Below, in pieces: positions 22,440 to 34,202 of a stretch of 64,000 nt of DNA. The first letter of the stretch is position 1; every line of letters starts with the position of its first letter. The DNA comes from Cervus elaphus (lineage: Eukaryota > Chordata > Mammalia > Artiodactyla > Cervidae). The translations under genes were made by a program, and so were the position numbers. The notes under the pieces were generated by a model. It was not told where the DNA came from. It saw only the letters and a list, made by a program, of their open reading frames with translations, and searched no databases. The stretch spans positions 63,130,052 to 63,194,051 of the forward strand of contig NC_057815.1 of NCBI RefSeq assembly GCF_910594005.1, read 5' to 3'.

Positions 22440-22915
22440 TATATATACATACACACACATATGAATACTGAAATATTATATATTACTCAGGTATAAAAAA
22501 GAACGAAGTTTTGCCAGTTGCAACAACTTGGATAAGCCTGTAGGATATTATGCTTGATGAAATGTCAGACAAAGAAAGACAATATCCTGTATGTTGAAAC
22601 TTTTATGTGGAACACAAAAAGCAAAATAAACAAATTAATATAACAAAGCAGAAACAAACTCACAGGTATAGAGAACAAACTAGTATTTACCCATGAGGAG
22701 AGGGGAGGGTCAGGATAGGGGTAGGGGACTAAGAAATACAAACCACTGTGTATAAAGTAGCTTAGCAACAAGGATATACTGTGCAAAACAGAAAACATAG
22801 TCAATAATTTATTGCAACTTTAAATGGTGCATAGTCCTTAAAAATACTGAATCACTATGCTGTACACCTGAAACTAATATAATATTATAGATCAAATATT
22901 TAAAAATAATTAATT
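22440..22915 (+). repeat. L1 3' end
   Basis: Forward L1 3' terminal sequence: GCCAGTTGCAACAACTTGGA, TATGTGGAACACAAAAAGCA, GTACACCTGAAACTAATATA. The upstream part is missing (5' truncation). Confidence 0.6.
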
Positions 22916-23054
22916 CAAATCAAATGAATTAGGGAAATCATCTCTGAAAACAGAAAATGACAGGGGAAGTCTTCAAGTACATGCTAATTCCTATCAGTTC
23001 AGACAGCAAAATTGTAGCCCTGACAAGTTGGCTCCTTTACAAGAAAACTTGGCT

Positions 23055-23262
23055 CCTTGACTTCCCTGGCGGCTCAGACAGTAAAGCGTCTGCCAACAAT
23101 GCGGGAGACCCGGGTTTGATCCCTGGGTTGGGAAGATCCCCTGGAGTAGGAAATGGCAACCCACTCCTGTACTCTTGCCTGGAAAATCCCATGGACAGAG
23201 AATTCTGGTAGGTTACAGTCCATGGGGTCGCAGAGAGTCGGAAACGACTAAGCAACTTCACT
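23055..23262 (+). repeat. Bov-tA SINE (well preserved)
   Basis: Forward element from GACTTCCCTGGCGGCTCAGA to GAGTCGGAAACGACTAAGCA, with few changes, suggesting a relatively young copy. Confidence 0.85.
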
Positions 23263-23961
23263 TTCTTTCTTTCTATACAAGGAAATATAGGAATAGACTA
23301 TACTATTATTTAATAACTTCTGTGAGTCTTCCATAACACAAACTTCCTGAAAAGACATATCCAAAGTTTCCCAGAAGAAGTCCTTTCACTCACATATGCC
23401 TGACCTCTGATATCAGGGGTGCGAATTAGGGTCTTTAAAAGAGTACAAATATAAAACAATGATAAAGCTAACAGAGCTTTCAGTTAATTAATTGAAACAC
23501 AAAACCTAAAGGTCAAACCAACTGTAGATTTTTGTTTGCTTTCTGTTTTTAACATTTAAAACACTTGAAAGAACTCTTTTCCCAGAAGTCAACATGTGAA
23601 AATATTTTTCTAAGTATAGACCAATAGTTAGAGCCTCTTTCTTTGAGGGTTGCAGAAAAGAGTGAATATAAATTGAAAATGTTTAAATTCTATATTTTTT
23701 ACTCTTATAAACTTTTATGGGCATATAATTCAGCCCTAACTTCCAGACAGCCAGGCAAGAGCAAAAACTTTTCTACATGTCTAAAAATATCAGAATGAAT
23801 TTGTTGACAAGTTCTTGATGGGGAAATGGGCCAGATCAAAAGGTGAGGGATCTTCATTTACCCAGCAATGATGGAAAAAATATTTTGGAGGAAGAAGTAA
23901 TGAAAGCTGGATATTTATGAGTTTTTCGAAGCAACTGGGAATGCAGAGGTCCTTTCCTCCT

Positions 23962-24958
23962 CAGTTCAGTTCAGTTCAGTTGCTCAGTCATGTCCGACTC
24001 TGCAACCCCATAATCGCAGCATGCCAGGCCTCCCTGTCCATCACCAACTCCCAGAGTTTACTCAAACTCATGTCCATCAAATCGGTGATGCCATCCAGCC
24101 ATCTCATCCTCTGTCGTCCCCTTCTCCTCCTGCCCCCAATCCCTCCCAGCATCAGGGTCTTTTCCAATGAGTCAACTCTTCGCATGAGGTGGCCAGAGTA
24201 TTGGAATTTCAGCTTCAGCATCAGTCCTTCCAATAAACATCCAGGACTGATCTCCTTTAGGATGGACTGGTTGGATCTCCTTGCAGTCCAAGGGACTCTC
24301 AAGAGTCTTCTTCAACACCACAGTTCAAAAGCATCAATTTTTCAGCACTCAGCTTTCTTCACAGTCCAACTCTCACATCCATACATGACCACTGGAAAAA
24401 CCATAGCCTTGACTAGATGGACCTTTGTTGGCAAAGTAATGTCTCTGCTTTTTAATATGCTATCTAGGTTGGTCATAACTTTCCTTCCAAGGAGTAAGCG
24501 TCTTTTAATTTCATGGCTGCAATCACCATCTGCAGTGATTTTGGAGCCCCCCAAAAATGAAGTTTGACACTGCTTCCACTGTCTCCCCATCTATTTCCCA
24601 TGAAGTAATGGGACCAGATGCCATGATCTTAGTTTTCTGAATGTTGAGCTTTAAGCCAACTTTTTCACTCTCCTCTTTCACTTTCATCAAGAGGCTTTTT
24701 AGTTCCTCTTCACTTTCTGCCATAAGGGTGGTGTCATCTGCACATCTGAGGTTATTGATATTTCTCCTGGCAATCTTGATTCCAGCTGTGCTTTTCCAGC
24801 CCAGCATTTCTCATGATGTACTCTGCATATAAGTTAAATAAACAGGGTGACAATATACAGCCTTGATGTACTACTTTTCCTATTTGGAACCAGTCTGTTG
24901 TTCCATGTCCAGTTCTAACTGTTGCTTCCTGACCTGCATATAGATTTCTCAAGCTAGT
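23962..24958 (-). mobile_element. BovB LINE, 5'-truncated
   Basis: Reverse-strand BovB. Translation fragments show RCADDTTLMAE in place of YADD, then MYGCESWTVKKAE and VPWTARRSNQSILKEI, ending at the TCAGTTCAGTTCAG tail at the left edge. Frames are broken around 24560. Confidence 0.88.
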
Positions 24959-24959
24959 T

Positions 24960-26320
24960 CACCTAAAAAGATATTAGTTGGAGTTACAGAGACATCGAGC
25001 TGAAAGAATAAGAGATTTCTTAAAACATGTTTTGTCAGTGATGGCAAAGGTGAGAGAAAGATGATTCTAGACATCAAGTTGTCTGAATCAGGACAAGGTT
25101 CTAAGGACAGAGATCATGGGAAGTAAATATATATGCTCCTTTCCTTACTGAAAGGAAGTAGAAATTCAAGAAGAAGGGAAGATGCAGAAAGTAGAGATGG
25201 TAGAAATTAAGGGACCCTCAGGGAACTCTGAGATCTAATGCTGAGTTCAGAAATGCTTGCTGCTTTTGCTTTTTTCATTGAATCTTCTAGTAGTAAGAAA
25301 CAGATCTCTATATTTCCAAAGTTTTTTCTTGCCTAAGAAGGTAAGAGGCTTTATTACATGGGTGGGAGGAGGGGCAAAGAGAGAAGAAATACTTGAAAAG
25401 CTGTAGATAATGAAGAATAAATTTTAGTGAAAGAAGGTGTAAGTAAAGTATATGGAGAAAACAAAATTATGGATAATGAATAAAATAGAAGTAATTCTTA
25501 TGAACACAGTACTCTTAGAGGCTTAGAGAAAGAAAACAAATAATCTGATTCATGCTGGAATGTTATTATACAATTTTATCCCTCCTTTTAAATCATGGAG
25601 AAGCTTCTCTATTCTTCCAGACACTTTCCCAGGTTAGTCTTTGAGGAAACAAGTTATATGCCTCTATTGAGTCTTTGAACACATTGCCTCTAGCAGGGTT
25701 ATTGAAACCTTAGGTTTATGATTGATTTTTTACTTCTTTGTATTTTTTATTACATGGAGAGGTCTGTATGTTTTCATCTATGGATTAATGGAGTAAGTAT
25801 TTCACAGGACTTCTCAATCCATACTTATTCTATTTTTCTATCATTATTTATTTGGTCATAAATTAAATTAAGAAAAAAGTTGAATGAGTCGATAAACAAA
25901 TGAGTATTTGTTTTCATACCAGAATGATTTAATCCCAAACAAGCGAACAAAAGAGTTGCATATTTAGAAGAGGGGCAGCGATTTTGTCCATGCTGTCCTT
26001 GTAATTCTTTTATATATTCTGAAAGCACAGGAGACGATCCATCCACATAGTCTTAAGTTGAATCATAGTGGATACATTCTTTCCACTTTCTGGACCCGGG
26101 AGTCTTCATTTATGTAATAACAAAATTGAGGAGGTGGTTTCCAAGAGGTTACTTCGTTGTGATTCTAAAATCTCTATAAGCAAACTTGCTAAGGAAGATG
26201 ATTTTAGTAGCAATTTGTATTGCTGGAATGACTGAGACCTAGAGATGCCCAGAAAAAGGGCTGAAGGTCTGAAGTCAGTGTCAGGAAGACTAAGGAGAGG
26301 TATGACTATCATCATTTAAG
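24960..26320. other. Upstream flank of beta-globin, no gene seen
   Basis: Non-coding stretch with no recognised repeat, ending in the beta promoter. Distal regulatory sites may lie here, but I cannot point to one from sequence alone. Confidence 0.4.
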
Positions 26321-26323
26321 CCT

Positions 26324-26405
26324 CACCCTGTGGAACCACAACTTGGCATGAGCCAATCTGCTCACAGAAGCAGGGAGGGCAGGAGGCAGGGCTGGGCATA
26401 AAAGG
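26324..26405 (+). promoter_or_regulatory. HBB: Adult beta-globin promoter (CACCC, CCAAT, TATA)
   Basis: CTCACCCTG (CACCC at 26324-26328), CCAAT (26353-26357) and CATAAAAGG (26397-26405) match mammalian adult beta promoters. The inferred start is about 26429-26431, at ACACTTGCTTCTGACAC, roughly 50 bases before the ATG. Confidence 0.88.
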
Positions 26406-26480
26406 AAGAGCTGGGCCAGCTGCTGCTTACACTTGCTTCTGACACAACCGTGTTCACTAGCAACTACACAGACAGACACC

Positions 26481-27927
26481 ATGCTGACTGCTGAGGAGAA
26501 GGCTGCCGTCACCGCCTTCTGGGGCAAGGTGAATGTGGATGTAGTTGGTGCTGAGGCCCTGGGCAGGTGAGTGAATGGCACCTGGGCGTGTGAGGACAAA
26601 GCCGTCCCCTGAGATTCTGAAAGCTGCTGAGTTCCTCTGACCTTGTGCCCTTTTCACCCCTTAGGCTGCTGGTTGTCTACCCCTGGACTCAGAGGTTCTT
26701 TGAGCACTTTGGGGACTTGTCCACTGCTGATGCTGTTATGGGCAACCCTAAAGTGAAGGCCCATGGCAAGAGGGTGCTAGACGCCTTTAGTGACGGCCTG
26801 AAGCATCTCGACGACCTCAAGGGTGCCTTTGCTCAGCTAAGTGAGCTGCACTGTGATAAGCTGCACGTGGATCCTGAGAACTTCAGGGTGAGTTTGTGGA
26901 ATCCTCAGTGCTCTCCTCCTTCTTCTTTTTACGGTGAAGCTTCTGTCATGGGGAGAAGGCTGAATAGCAAGATGCAGTTTAGAATGGAGAAGAGGTATTC
27001 TGGTTAGAGTGCTAAGGAGTCCTCAGAACCGTTTAGATTCGTTTAACCTCTTTGCTCACAACCATCATTTCCTCTGATTCATTCTTGTTCTCTGTTGTCT
27101 GAAATGTCTTCTCTTTTTAATTATACTTTTTATTTCGAGGGTTTAATTTGAAAAAAATTATTTCTTCTTTTATCAACTTTAAAAATGGTAACTAATATTT
27201 TCCCCATGTCTGTTTCTTACAAGGGGTAAAATGTTGCATTGCTTTTTGAAGTGATTCAAAATAATAAAAATGATAAGAAGTTATGGATTAAGGTACAAAG
27301 AGAGAAACATTTCTAAATATAAATTCAGGCTGATATGGGTAGCTTCACATCAGTAGTAACATCTACACTTCAGTCATCTTTGTGCTTATATCCTACGGTC
27401 ACAGCTTGGGATGAGACTGAAATACCCTGAATCTAACCTTGGGCTTCCCTCATAGCTCAGTTGGTAAAGAGTCTGCCTGCAATGCAGGAGATCTCAGTTC
27501 GGTCCCTGGGTCAGGAAGAATGGCTGGAAAAGGGACAGGCTACCCACTCCAGTAATCTTGGGCTTCCCTTGTGACTAGCTGGTACAGAATCTTCCTGCAG
27601 TGCAGGAGACCTGGGTTCAATCCCTGAGTTGGGAAGATCCCCTGGAGAAGGGAAAGCCTACCCTATCCAGTATTCTGGCCTAGAGAAATCCATGGACTGT
27701 ATAGTCCATGGGATTGTAAAGAGTCAGACACGACTGAGCGACTTTCACTTTACTCACCAGCACTAACCCTGCCCTTGCTTAATGTCTTTTCCACACAGCT
27801 CCTGGGCAACGTGCTGGTGGTTGTGCTGGCTCGCCACCATGGCGGTGAATTCACCCCGGTGCTGCAGGCTGACTTTCAGAAGGTGGTGACTGGTGTTGCC
27901 AATGCCCTGGCCCACAGATATCACTAA
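26481..27927 (+). CDS. HBB: Adult-type beta-globin, intact, with Val22
   Basis: Beta chain of adult hemoglobin (alpha2 beta2). Exons are 26481-26566, 26665-26887 and 27799-27927; introns are 98 and 911 bases, both GT-AG. The product is 145 residues, two shorter than other beta-type chains because ruminant adult beta begins MLTAEEK. The FWGKV stretch argues for adult rather than fetal, since fetal ruminant chains read LFAKV as I recall. Landmarks are PWTQRFFEHFGDLS, AHGKRVLDAF with distal His, LSELHCDK with proximal His, and ANALAHRYH. Codon 22 (human numbering) is GTA, Val, at 26541-26543; this is the change linked to red-cell sickling in deer. Intron 2 carries a SINE insertion close to exon 3. 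It closes block 1. Confidence 0.95.
27440..27753 (+). repeat. Dimeric Bov-tA SINE inside beta intron 2
   Basis: Two forward units (27440-27548 and 27549-27753), the second ending GACACGACTGAGCGACTTTCACTT. The intron-2 lengths of the related pseudogenes (597-598 bases) suggest this added about 315 bases. It ends about 45 bases before exon 3. Confidence 0.85.
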
Positions 27928-28027
27928 GCTCCCTTTCCTGCTTTCCAGGAAAAATGTTTTTATTCTCAGAGCCCAAAAATTGAATATGGAAAAATTATGA
28001 AGCATTTGGAGCATCTGGCTTCTGCCT

Positions 28028-28033
28028 AATAAA
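28028..28033 (+). terminator. HBB: beta-globin poly(A) signal
   Basis: AATAAA lies 101 bases past the TAA stop, in CTGCCTAATAAAGACATTT, a context close to other mammalian beta 3' UTRs. Confidence 0.88.
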
Positions 28034-28584
28034 GACATTTATTTTCATTGCACTGCTGTATTTAAATTATTTCACTGTCTCTTACTCAGATGGCACATGG
28101 GAGGGCAAAGCACTGAAGACATAAAGAAATGAAGGGCCAAGTTGAGACCTTGGGAAAATATATCAGTATCTTGGACCCCATGACAGGAGTGGTTGTAAAT
28201 AGCAGATGCTATGGAAAACAGGCTCTGCTCCTTAGCCTTACTCTCCCTTAAAGAATTAAGTTGCAGCTTGATCTGGAAGTTAGATCATTGCTGAGTTTTA
28301 AATAAATTACGTCATTTAGCCTTGTAAATGTCTTCTCTCTCTTTAATTATCCAGAACATCATTTAGATTCATTAAGTTCTGCCTAATGACACCACTGTTT
28401 TAAGATTTTCTTTATGCATTTTACTGTCCCCATTGCTCTTTCTCCCCTGACCTCTTCTTATCCTATTTTCTCTGTCATCTTATAAAGATCTACTAGAAGG
28501 ACAGAAGCTTCTGTGCTGGATTCTGGAAACGACATATGAATTTTGAATAATCCTTGTTACCTCTTGCATCCTAATTCTGAATCT

Positions 28585-29500
28585 CAGTTCAGTTCACTTC
28601 AGTGGCACAGTTGTGTACAGTTCTTTGAGATCCCATGGACTGCAGCATGCCAGGCTTCCCTGTCCATCACCAACTCCTGGAGCTTGCTTAAATTCATGTC
28701 CATCGAGTTGGTGATGTCATTCAACTATTTCACCCTCTGTCGTCCCCTTCTCCTGCCTTCAATCTTTCCCAGCATCAGGGTCTTTTCAAATGACTCAGTT
28801 CTTCACATCAGGTGGCCAAAGTATTGAAGCTCCAGCTTCAGCATCAGTCCTTCCAATGAATATTCAGGATTGATATCCTTCAGGTTTGACTGGTTTGATC
28901 TCCTTGCACCCCAAGGGACTCTCGAGAGTCTTATCCAGTATCACAGTTCAATAGAATCAATTCTTTGGCAGCTGGCTTTCTTTATGATCCAACTCTCACG
29001 TCCATACATGGCTGCTGGAAAAACCATAGCTTTGACTAGATGGACCTTTGTTGGCCAAGCAACATCTCTGCTTTTTAATAAGCTGTCTAGATTTGTCATA
29101 GCTTTTCTTCCAACGAGCAAGTGTCTTTTAATTTCATGGCTGCAGTCACAATCTACAGTGTCTTTGGAGCCCAGGAAAATAAAGCCTGTCACTATTTCCA
29201 TTGCTTCCCCATCTCTGCAATCAAGTGATGGGACCGGATGCCATGGTCTTTGTTTTGTGACTGTTTTGTGAGTTTTAAGACAGCTTTTTCATTCTCTTCT
29301 TTCACTTTCATGAAGAGGCTGTTTAGTTCCTCTTTGCTTTCTGCCATAAGGTGGGTGTCATCTGCATATATGAGGTTATTGCTATTTCTCCTGACAACCT
29401 TGATTCCAGCTTGTACTTTATTCAGCCCTGCATTTCTCATGATGTACTCTGCATAGAAGTTAAATAAGCAAGGTGACAATATACAGCTTTGTCCTATTCC
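28585..29500 (-). mobile_element. BovB LINE, 5'-truncated
   Basis: Reverse-strand BovB with YADDTHLMAES and MYGRESWIIKKA. It is more diverged than the other copies, so probably older. The tail lies at the left edge (CTCAGTTCAGTTCACTTCAG). Confidence 0.85.
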
Positions 29501-30399
29501 TTTCCCAGTTCTGAATCTAGTTGAGGAGATTCTGAAAGTAACACATATAACAAGTGACTGTAAATGAGTGTATTCAAGGTTTTTATGAGGTCAGATGATG
29601 AAGCCCTTGGTATGAAATGGGTGGTACAGGTAAGTAGTATAGACAACTGTCCAAAAGACAAGAAGACAAAAGTCAGAAAAGAAAAGGAGGATAGCACAGG
29701 CCAAATCACTGATGAATAATGTGTTTGTGTATTCTGAGAATTTCAGGTAAACAGGAAAGACAATTGAAGCAAAACTGCATGGAATTAATAGAATAGGTAA
29801 TATATTTTGGTGTACATTGTGGACTCATTCTTAAAGTTAAAAATTCACAAACAAGAAGATACCATCTAGATATTACTCACAGTATGTTTGCAATGCTAAT
29901 TGACAAGTAAAGTAAGGTGGTTTAACAATTAAGAAGATCATTTTGAAATCAGACATCCAGGACTGAAAAAAAATTACTACTCTGACCTTGTGAAAAATCA
30001 GCCACCATTGTCAATTTGGTATATAATGTCATCTTTAAATGTTGCAGAAAAATGAAAAAAAAATGTCTCAACACAATTCCCTACTTTGGCTTTTAACAGA
30101 AGTTAATGTCAAGTGAGAATTTACAAAGAGTAAGTTGACTCATTTAACATCTCTTCCTCAATGCAAAAGATCTCAGGCTGAAATAGCAATATTGAAGAGT
30201 AGGGAATTTTGGAGCCTTCTTTTTAATGGATCTTAACAACAAGGCAACCATGCTAGCAGCATCCATGTTTAAAAGAAAGTTGAATTGCTATGTACGTCTG
30301 GAATCAACAAGTTAAAGAAAAGTCTCTCACTTTTAAGTCAAAGGTTTTAGGGGAGTCAAATCAGAGATGAAATTGTACTCTTCATTGTCATGTGTGGAC

Positions 30400-30600
30400 T
30401 TCTCATTACAGTGTTTTCTCTTGGTGGAGCACACGCTCTTGGGTGCACGGGCTTCAGTAGTCTGGTGAAGGCTCAGTAGCTGTGGAGCACAGGCTTAGCT
30501 ACTTTGCAGCATGTGGAATATTCCCAGACAAGGGATCAAACCCATGTCCCTTCCTTTGCCCGACAAATTCTTATCTACTGTACACCAGGCAAGTCCTAGG
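30400..30600 (-). repeat. CHR-like SINE
   Basis: Words such as GTGGAGCACACGCTCTTGGG, GCTACTTTGCAGCATGTGGA and CAAGGGATCAAACCCATGTC mark a reverse-orientation element. Confidence 0.5.
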
Positions 30601-30989
30601 TCTCATATTTTTAAGATTCCACATAGTGTACATCCTCTTTGCAGGGTTCTGTGCTTATGGACTGAGATATGAGGATGAGAGAGGGGGGCATGAAACGGGA
30701 GCAGGAAAACAATGTTAACCATTTTAGGGTACCACCGACATCAGCTGACAAAGGGCCTGTGACATGCCGGGCAGATCTGACTGGGGATGACCCCAGGCAA
30801 CGCTGACTTAAGGAACATCTCAGGCCCATCTCGGCGCTGCTGCTGTCACGGGACAATGTCTTACCTTCTTGGCCTCTGATCAGCAGCCACGAAGTGCTGT
30901 CACTCTCCATGTCACTTTGGCTAAAATTTGGATGTGTGAGCATGCTCCAGAGATATTTTCTGACTTTCCTACCTGCCCATCCACCATCA

Positions 30990-31300
30990 ACATTTTATTT
31001 TATTTATTTAATTTTGGCTGCCCTAGCCCTTCACTGCTGCATGTAGGCTTTCTCTAGTAGTGGCAAGCAAGGGCTACTGTCCAGTTGAGGTGCTTAGGCT
31101 TCTCACTGTGATTTCTCTTGCTGTGGAGCATGGACTCTAGGGTACATAGGCTTCAGCAGCTGCGGTGCATAGGCTCAGCAGTCGTGGCCCACGGGCTTAA
31201 TTGCTCAGCGGCATGGAATCTTCCTGGATTTATCAGGGATGGAACCTGTATCCCTTACATTGGTAGATGCCTTCTTAACCATAGGACCACCAGGGAAGTA
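30990..31300 (-). repeat. CHR-like SINE, longer copy
   Basis: Runs from an ATTTTATTTATTTAATTTTGGCTG head through GCTTCAGCAGCTGCGGTGCA to GGACCACCAGGGAAGTACG. Confidence 0.6.
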
Positions 31301-31794
31301 CGACTATCCTCATTTTAAAGCAAGAACTCTGAGGCCATTAGTGTGATGAACAAAGGAATTGACAAAACTCAACATAAAGAATCTCCTTATCTGACTTTCG
31401 CATCCTTCCACACAGATACTCGCACTCAGAACTTAGCATGTACAAGAGCATATGCATGCATGCATGCTCATACACACACCAACAGCTCAGAAATTCCACA
31501 TCCTATTAGAAAATCCACTTTGTGTTAAACATTTATTTACAGGTTGACCCATTGCGACCACCTCCCTGGTGTAAGGCAATGTAATCTCCACCTAGATGCT
31601 TACTGCAGACTCCTAACTGATCTTTCTACCACTGCTCTTGACAGTGTCTTCCCAATATAACAGCCAAAACACTGGGAAAACTGCAAATTGTGTATGTTAA
31701 TCTCTTTGTCCAAAGTTATCTGGTATTTTCCTGCATCACTCGTAATAAAGCCAAATTTCATACAATAACAATTGCTGATATTTATATTGGCACC

Positions 31795-32012
31795 TACAGA
31801 CTTTCTCTGTGGCTCAGTAATAAAGAATCCACCTGCAATGCAGAAGTCACAGGAGACTCAGCTTTGATCCCTGGGCTGGGAAGATCCCCTGGAGGAGGGA
31901 ATGGCAACTAATTCCATTATTCTTGCCTGGAGAATCTCATGGACAGAGGAGCCTGGTGGGCTACAAGCCATAGGGTCATAGAGTTGGATGAGACTGAAGT
32001 GACTTAGCATGC
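31795..32012 (+). repeat. Bov-tA SINE
   Basis: Forward element with GTGGCTCAGTAATAAAGAATCC, GGGCTGGGAAGATCCCCTGG and a CACTGAAGTGACTTAGCATG-like end. Confidence 0.75.
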
Positions 32013-32044
32013 ATGTATGCTTGTTGGCACCTATACATTTAAAA

Positions 32045-32265
32045 AGGCTTCTCTGATGGTGCTAGTGGTGAAGAACACACCTGCCAAAGCAGGAGACTCA
32101 GGTTCAGTCCCTGAGTTGGGAAGATACCCTGGAGGAGGACATGGCAACCCACTCCAGTATTCTTGTCTGGAGTATCTCATGGACAGAGGAGCTGGCAGGC
32201 TACAGCCCAGGTTGCAAAGAGTTGGACATGAGTAGCAGCATGAACGCATACCTAAGCACCCACCA
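32045..32265 (+). repeat. Bov-tA SINE
   Basis: Forward element starting GGCTTCTCTGATGGTGCTAG, with GTTGGGAAGATACCCTGG and TATCTCATGGACAGAGGAG. Confidence 0.75.
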
Positions 32266-33417
32266 CTACATGCATACCAAGACATCAGTGGAGTAATGCC
32301 AGAAGAGGCAATGCCGACCAGCGCTATTTAGACTTCAGCAAACAGGGCCTTGATTGAATTAGTTAGTTTCAGATTGTGGCCCATTTGTTTGCAGGTTGAG
32401 ATTGACTCTTAAAGACTTATTTTGGTCAAAATAAAAGTCACACAAGCCTAAAAAAGAAATCAATGTACTTATCTATTAATTTACATTGGGATTTATAACT
32501 TGAATTTTCATGTCTTTGTAATACATGCTTTCCTTGTATCAATCGAGTAACAGTAGAGGAAGCAAACTGTTACAAGGCAAGTAGCTGGATTCAATCATGC
32601 CAAGAAAGCATCTTGACAGTAAGTTCAGACATGGCTTATTCATCCTCTTCATGGGAAAGATAGATATGGCCTGAACATAAATATTATGTGAGGTTCAGCG
32701 TCTCTAGATTTTAAGCCAACAGAGCAACCTTCTTTTTCCTATACTTCCCTTGTTGTTCAATTCTCTAATGAGTAACACATTTGTAAACACTGGAACATTC
32801 CAAAGATTATAGTTAAGATGTTCTGGCCTGGGAAGCATTCTTTTTCTTTCAGGTGATGCTGTGTCTGTTTTTTTGTATTTAAATTAGTTTTCATAACTTT
32901 TTAAACTAAGTTTATTTTTAATCGCAATTAAAATTAGAGTGAAATTTGTTCCTCTGGCTTTCAAGGTCTTGTATGTTATCTAGCCACTGTCGCCTTCATA
33001 TTTTGACAGTACTCACATATTTATAAACATACACACACAGACACATATATTTTACACAGGACATATTGACCTGGCATTTCTGAACAGTTAACCATGCAAG
33101 ATCCCCAAGCACAAACCTATAATCTCTTTCACTTATCTACTTGTATGGAAACTAAGGACAGAGTCTTTGAAAGCAGTAAGAGAAGCACCCTGGCTTTTAT
33201 TGTCTTTAGCTGGTCCTCTCCTTTGCCACAGCTCTCTGTACTCCTGAACCCTTATCTATATTCACACTTTTTGATCCACTGAGCTATCTCCAGCCCAGGT
33301 ATGCAGAAGAAGAAAACCACTGGGTCTGTCTATCTCTATTAATTAAAAACACACCAAAATAAAATAAATGCCTCACACCATTCCAAGCCCCAGAAAGCAT
33401 GTGAACACATAGAAGAA

Positions 33418-33540
33418 ATAGGAGATGGAGGAGAAGAATAAGACAGAAGAGAAGAACAAGGAGAAGGAGAGGAGTAGGAGGAGGAAAAAGAAGAAGGGGA
33501 AGAATAAAGGAAAAGGAAAGAAAAGAACTAAACAAAACAG
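33418..33540 (+). repeat. Polypurine tract
   Basis: Near-continuous A/G run (GGAGGAGAAGAATAAGACAG and similar). The reverse-strand open frame over it is a leucine/serine/proline-rich artefact. Confidence 0.75.
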
Positions 33541-33738
33541 GTGCAGGAAATAATTGGTGGCACTAATGCCTGAATGGGCTAGAGTAGAAAGCAGGGCTAC
33601 AGTAGCTTATTGGTCTAGGGACCTAAGAAACTTTCCTTTCCCTCAGAGATACCTCAGACTCAGTAAGATAGGGGCTGTGAAAATTTGGTTTCAGAAAGAG
33701 TTTCTGGGGCTAGAATTAGGAAAGTTTGAACAGGGCTT

Positions 33739-33955
33739 GGGGCTTCCCCTGTGGTGCTGGCGGTGAAGAACCCACCTGCCGATCCAGGAGACTTGAGGTA
33801 CAGGTTTGATACCTGGGTCGGAAGATCCCCTGGAGGGGGGCATGGGCACTCACTCCAGTATTCTTGCTTGGAGAATGCCATGGACAGAGGAGCCTGGCAG
33901 GCTATAGTCCACAGGGTCACACAAGTCAGACATGACTAAAGTGACATAGCAGGGC
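33739..33955 (+). repeat. Bov-tA SINE
   Basis: Forward element starting GGGGCTTCCCCTGTGGTGCT and including GGTCGGAAGATCCCCTGGAG. Confidence 0.8.
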
Positions 33956-34202
33956 ACAGCATGGAAAAGGGCTCGGGAGAGGCACAATCTCTAACTGCCC
34001 TAACTAGACCAGATAATACAAAGGATCCTAGTTTCTTATAATTTCTCATAGTAGATGATCTTGTTAATGGGTAGGATCTAAATGTAAGCATCACTGCTTC
34101 CATTTAAGCCCTGCTTAGTTAGTAAACTTCAAATCTATCCTGTTTCAGATATGTGTAGATTTCTTTTTCGAGAGCCATGCTTTGTCTTAGTTCATAGACT
34201 AC

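Noticed and set aside
26481..27927. Reading this beta gene as the fetal (gamma) gene because of GNPKVK and VVTGVANALAHRYH
   Set aside because: Exon 1 has FWGKV as in adult chains, not the LFAKV of ruminant fetal chains, and its block matches the adult block of cattle. GNPKVK is probably ancestral, since human beta has it as well.
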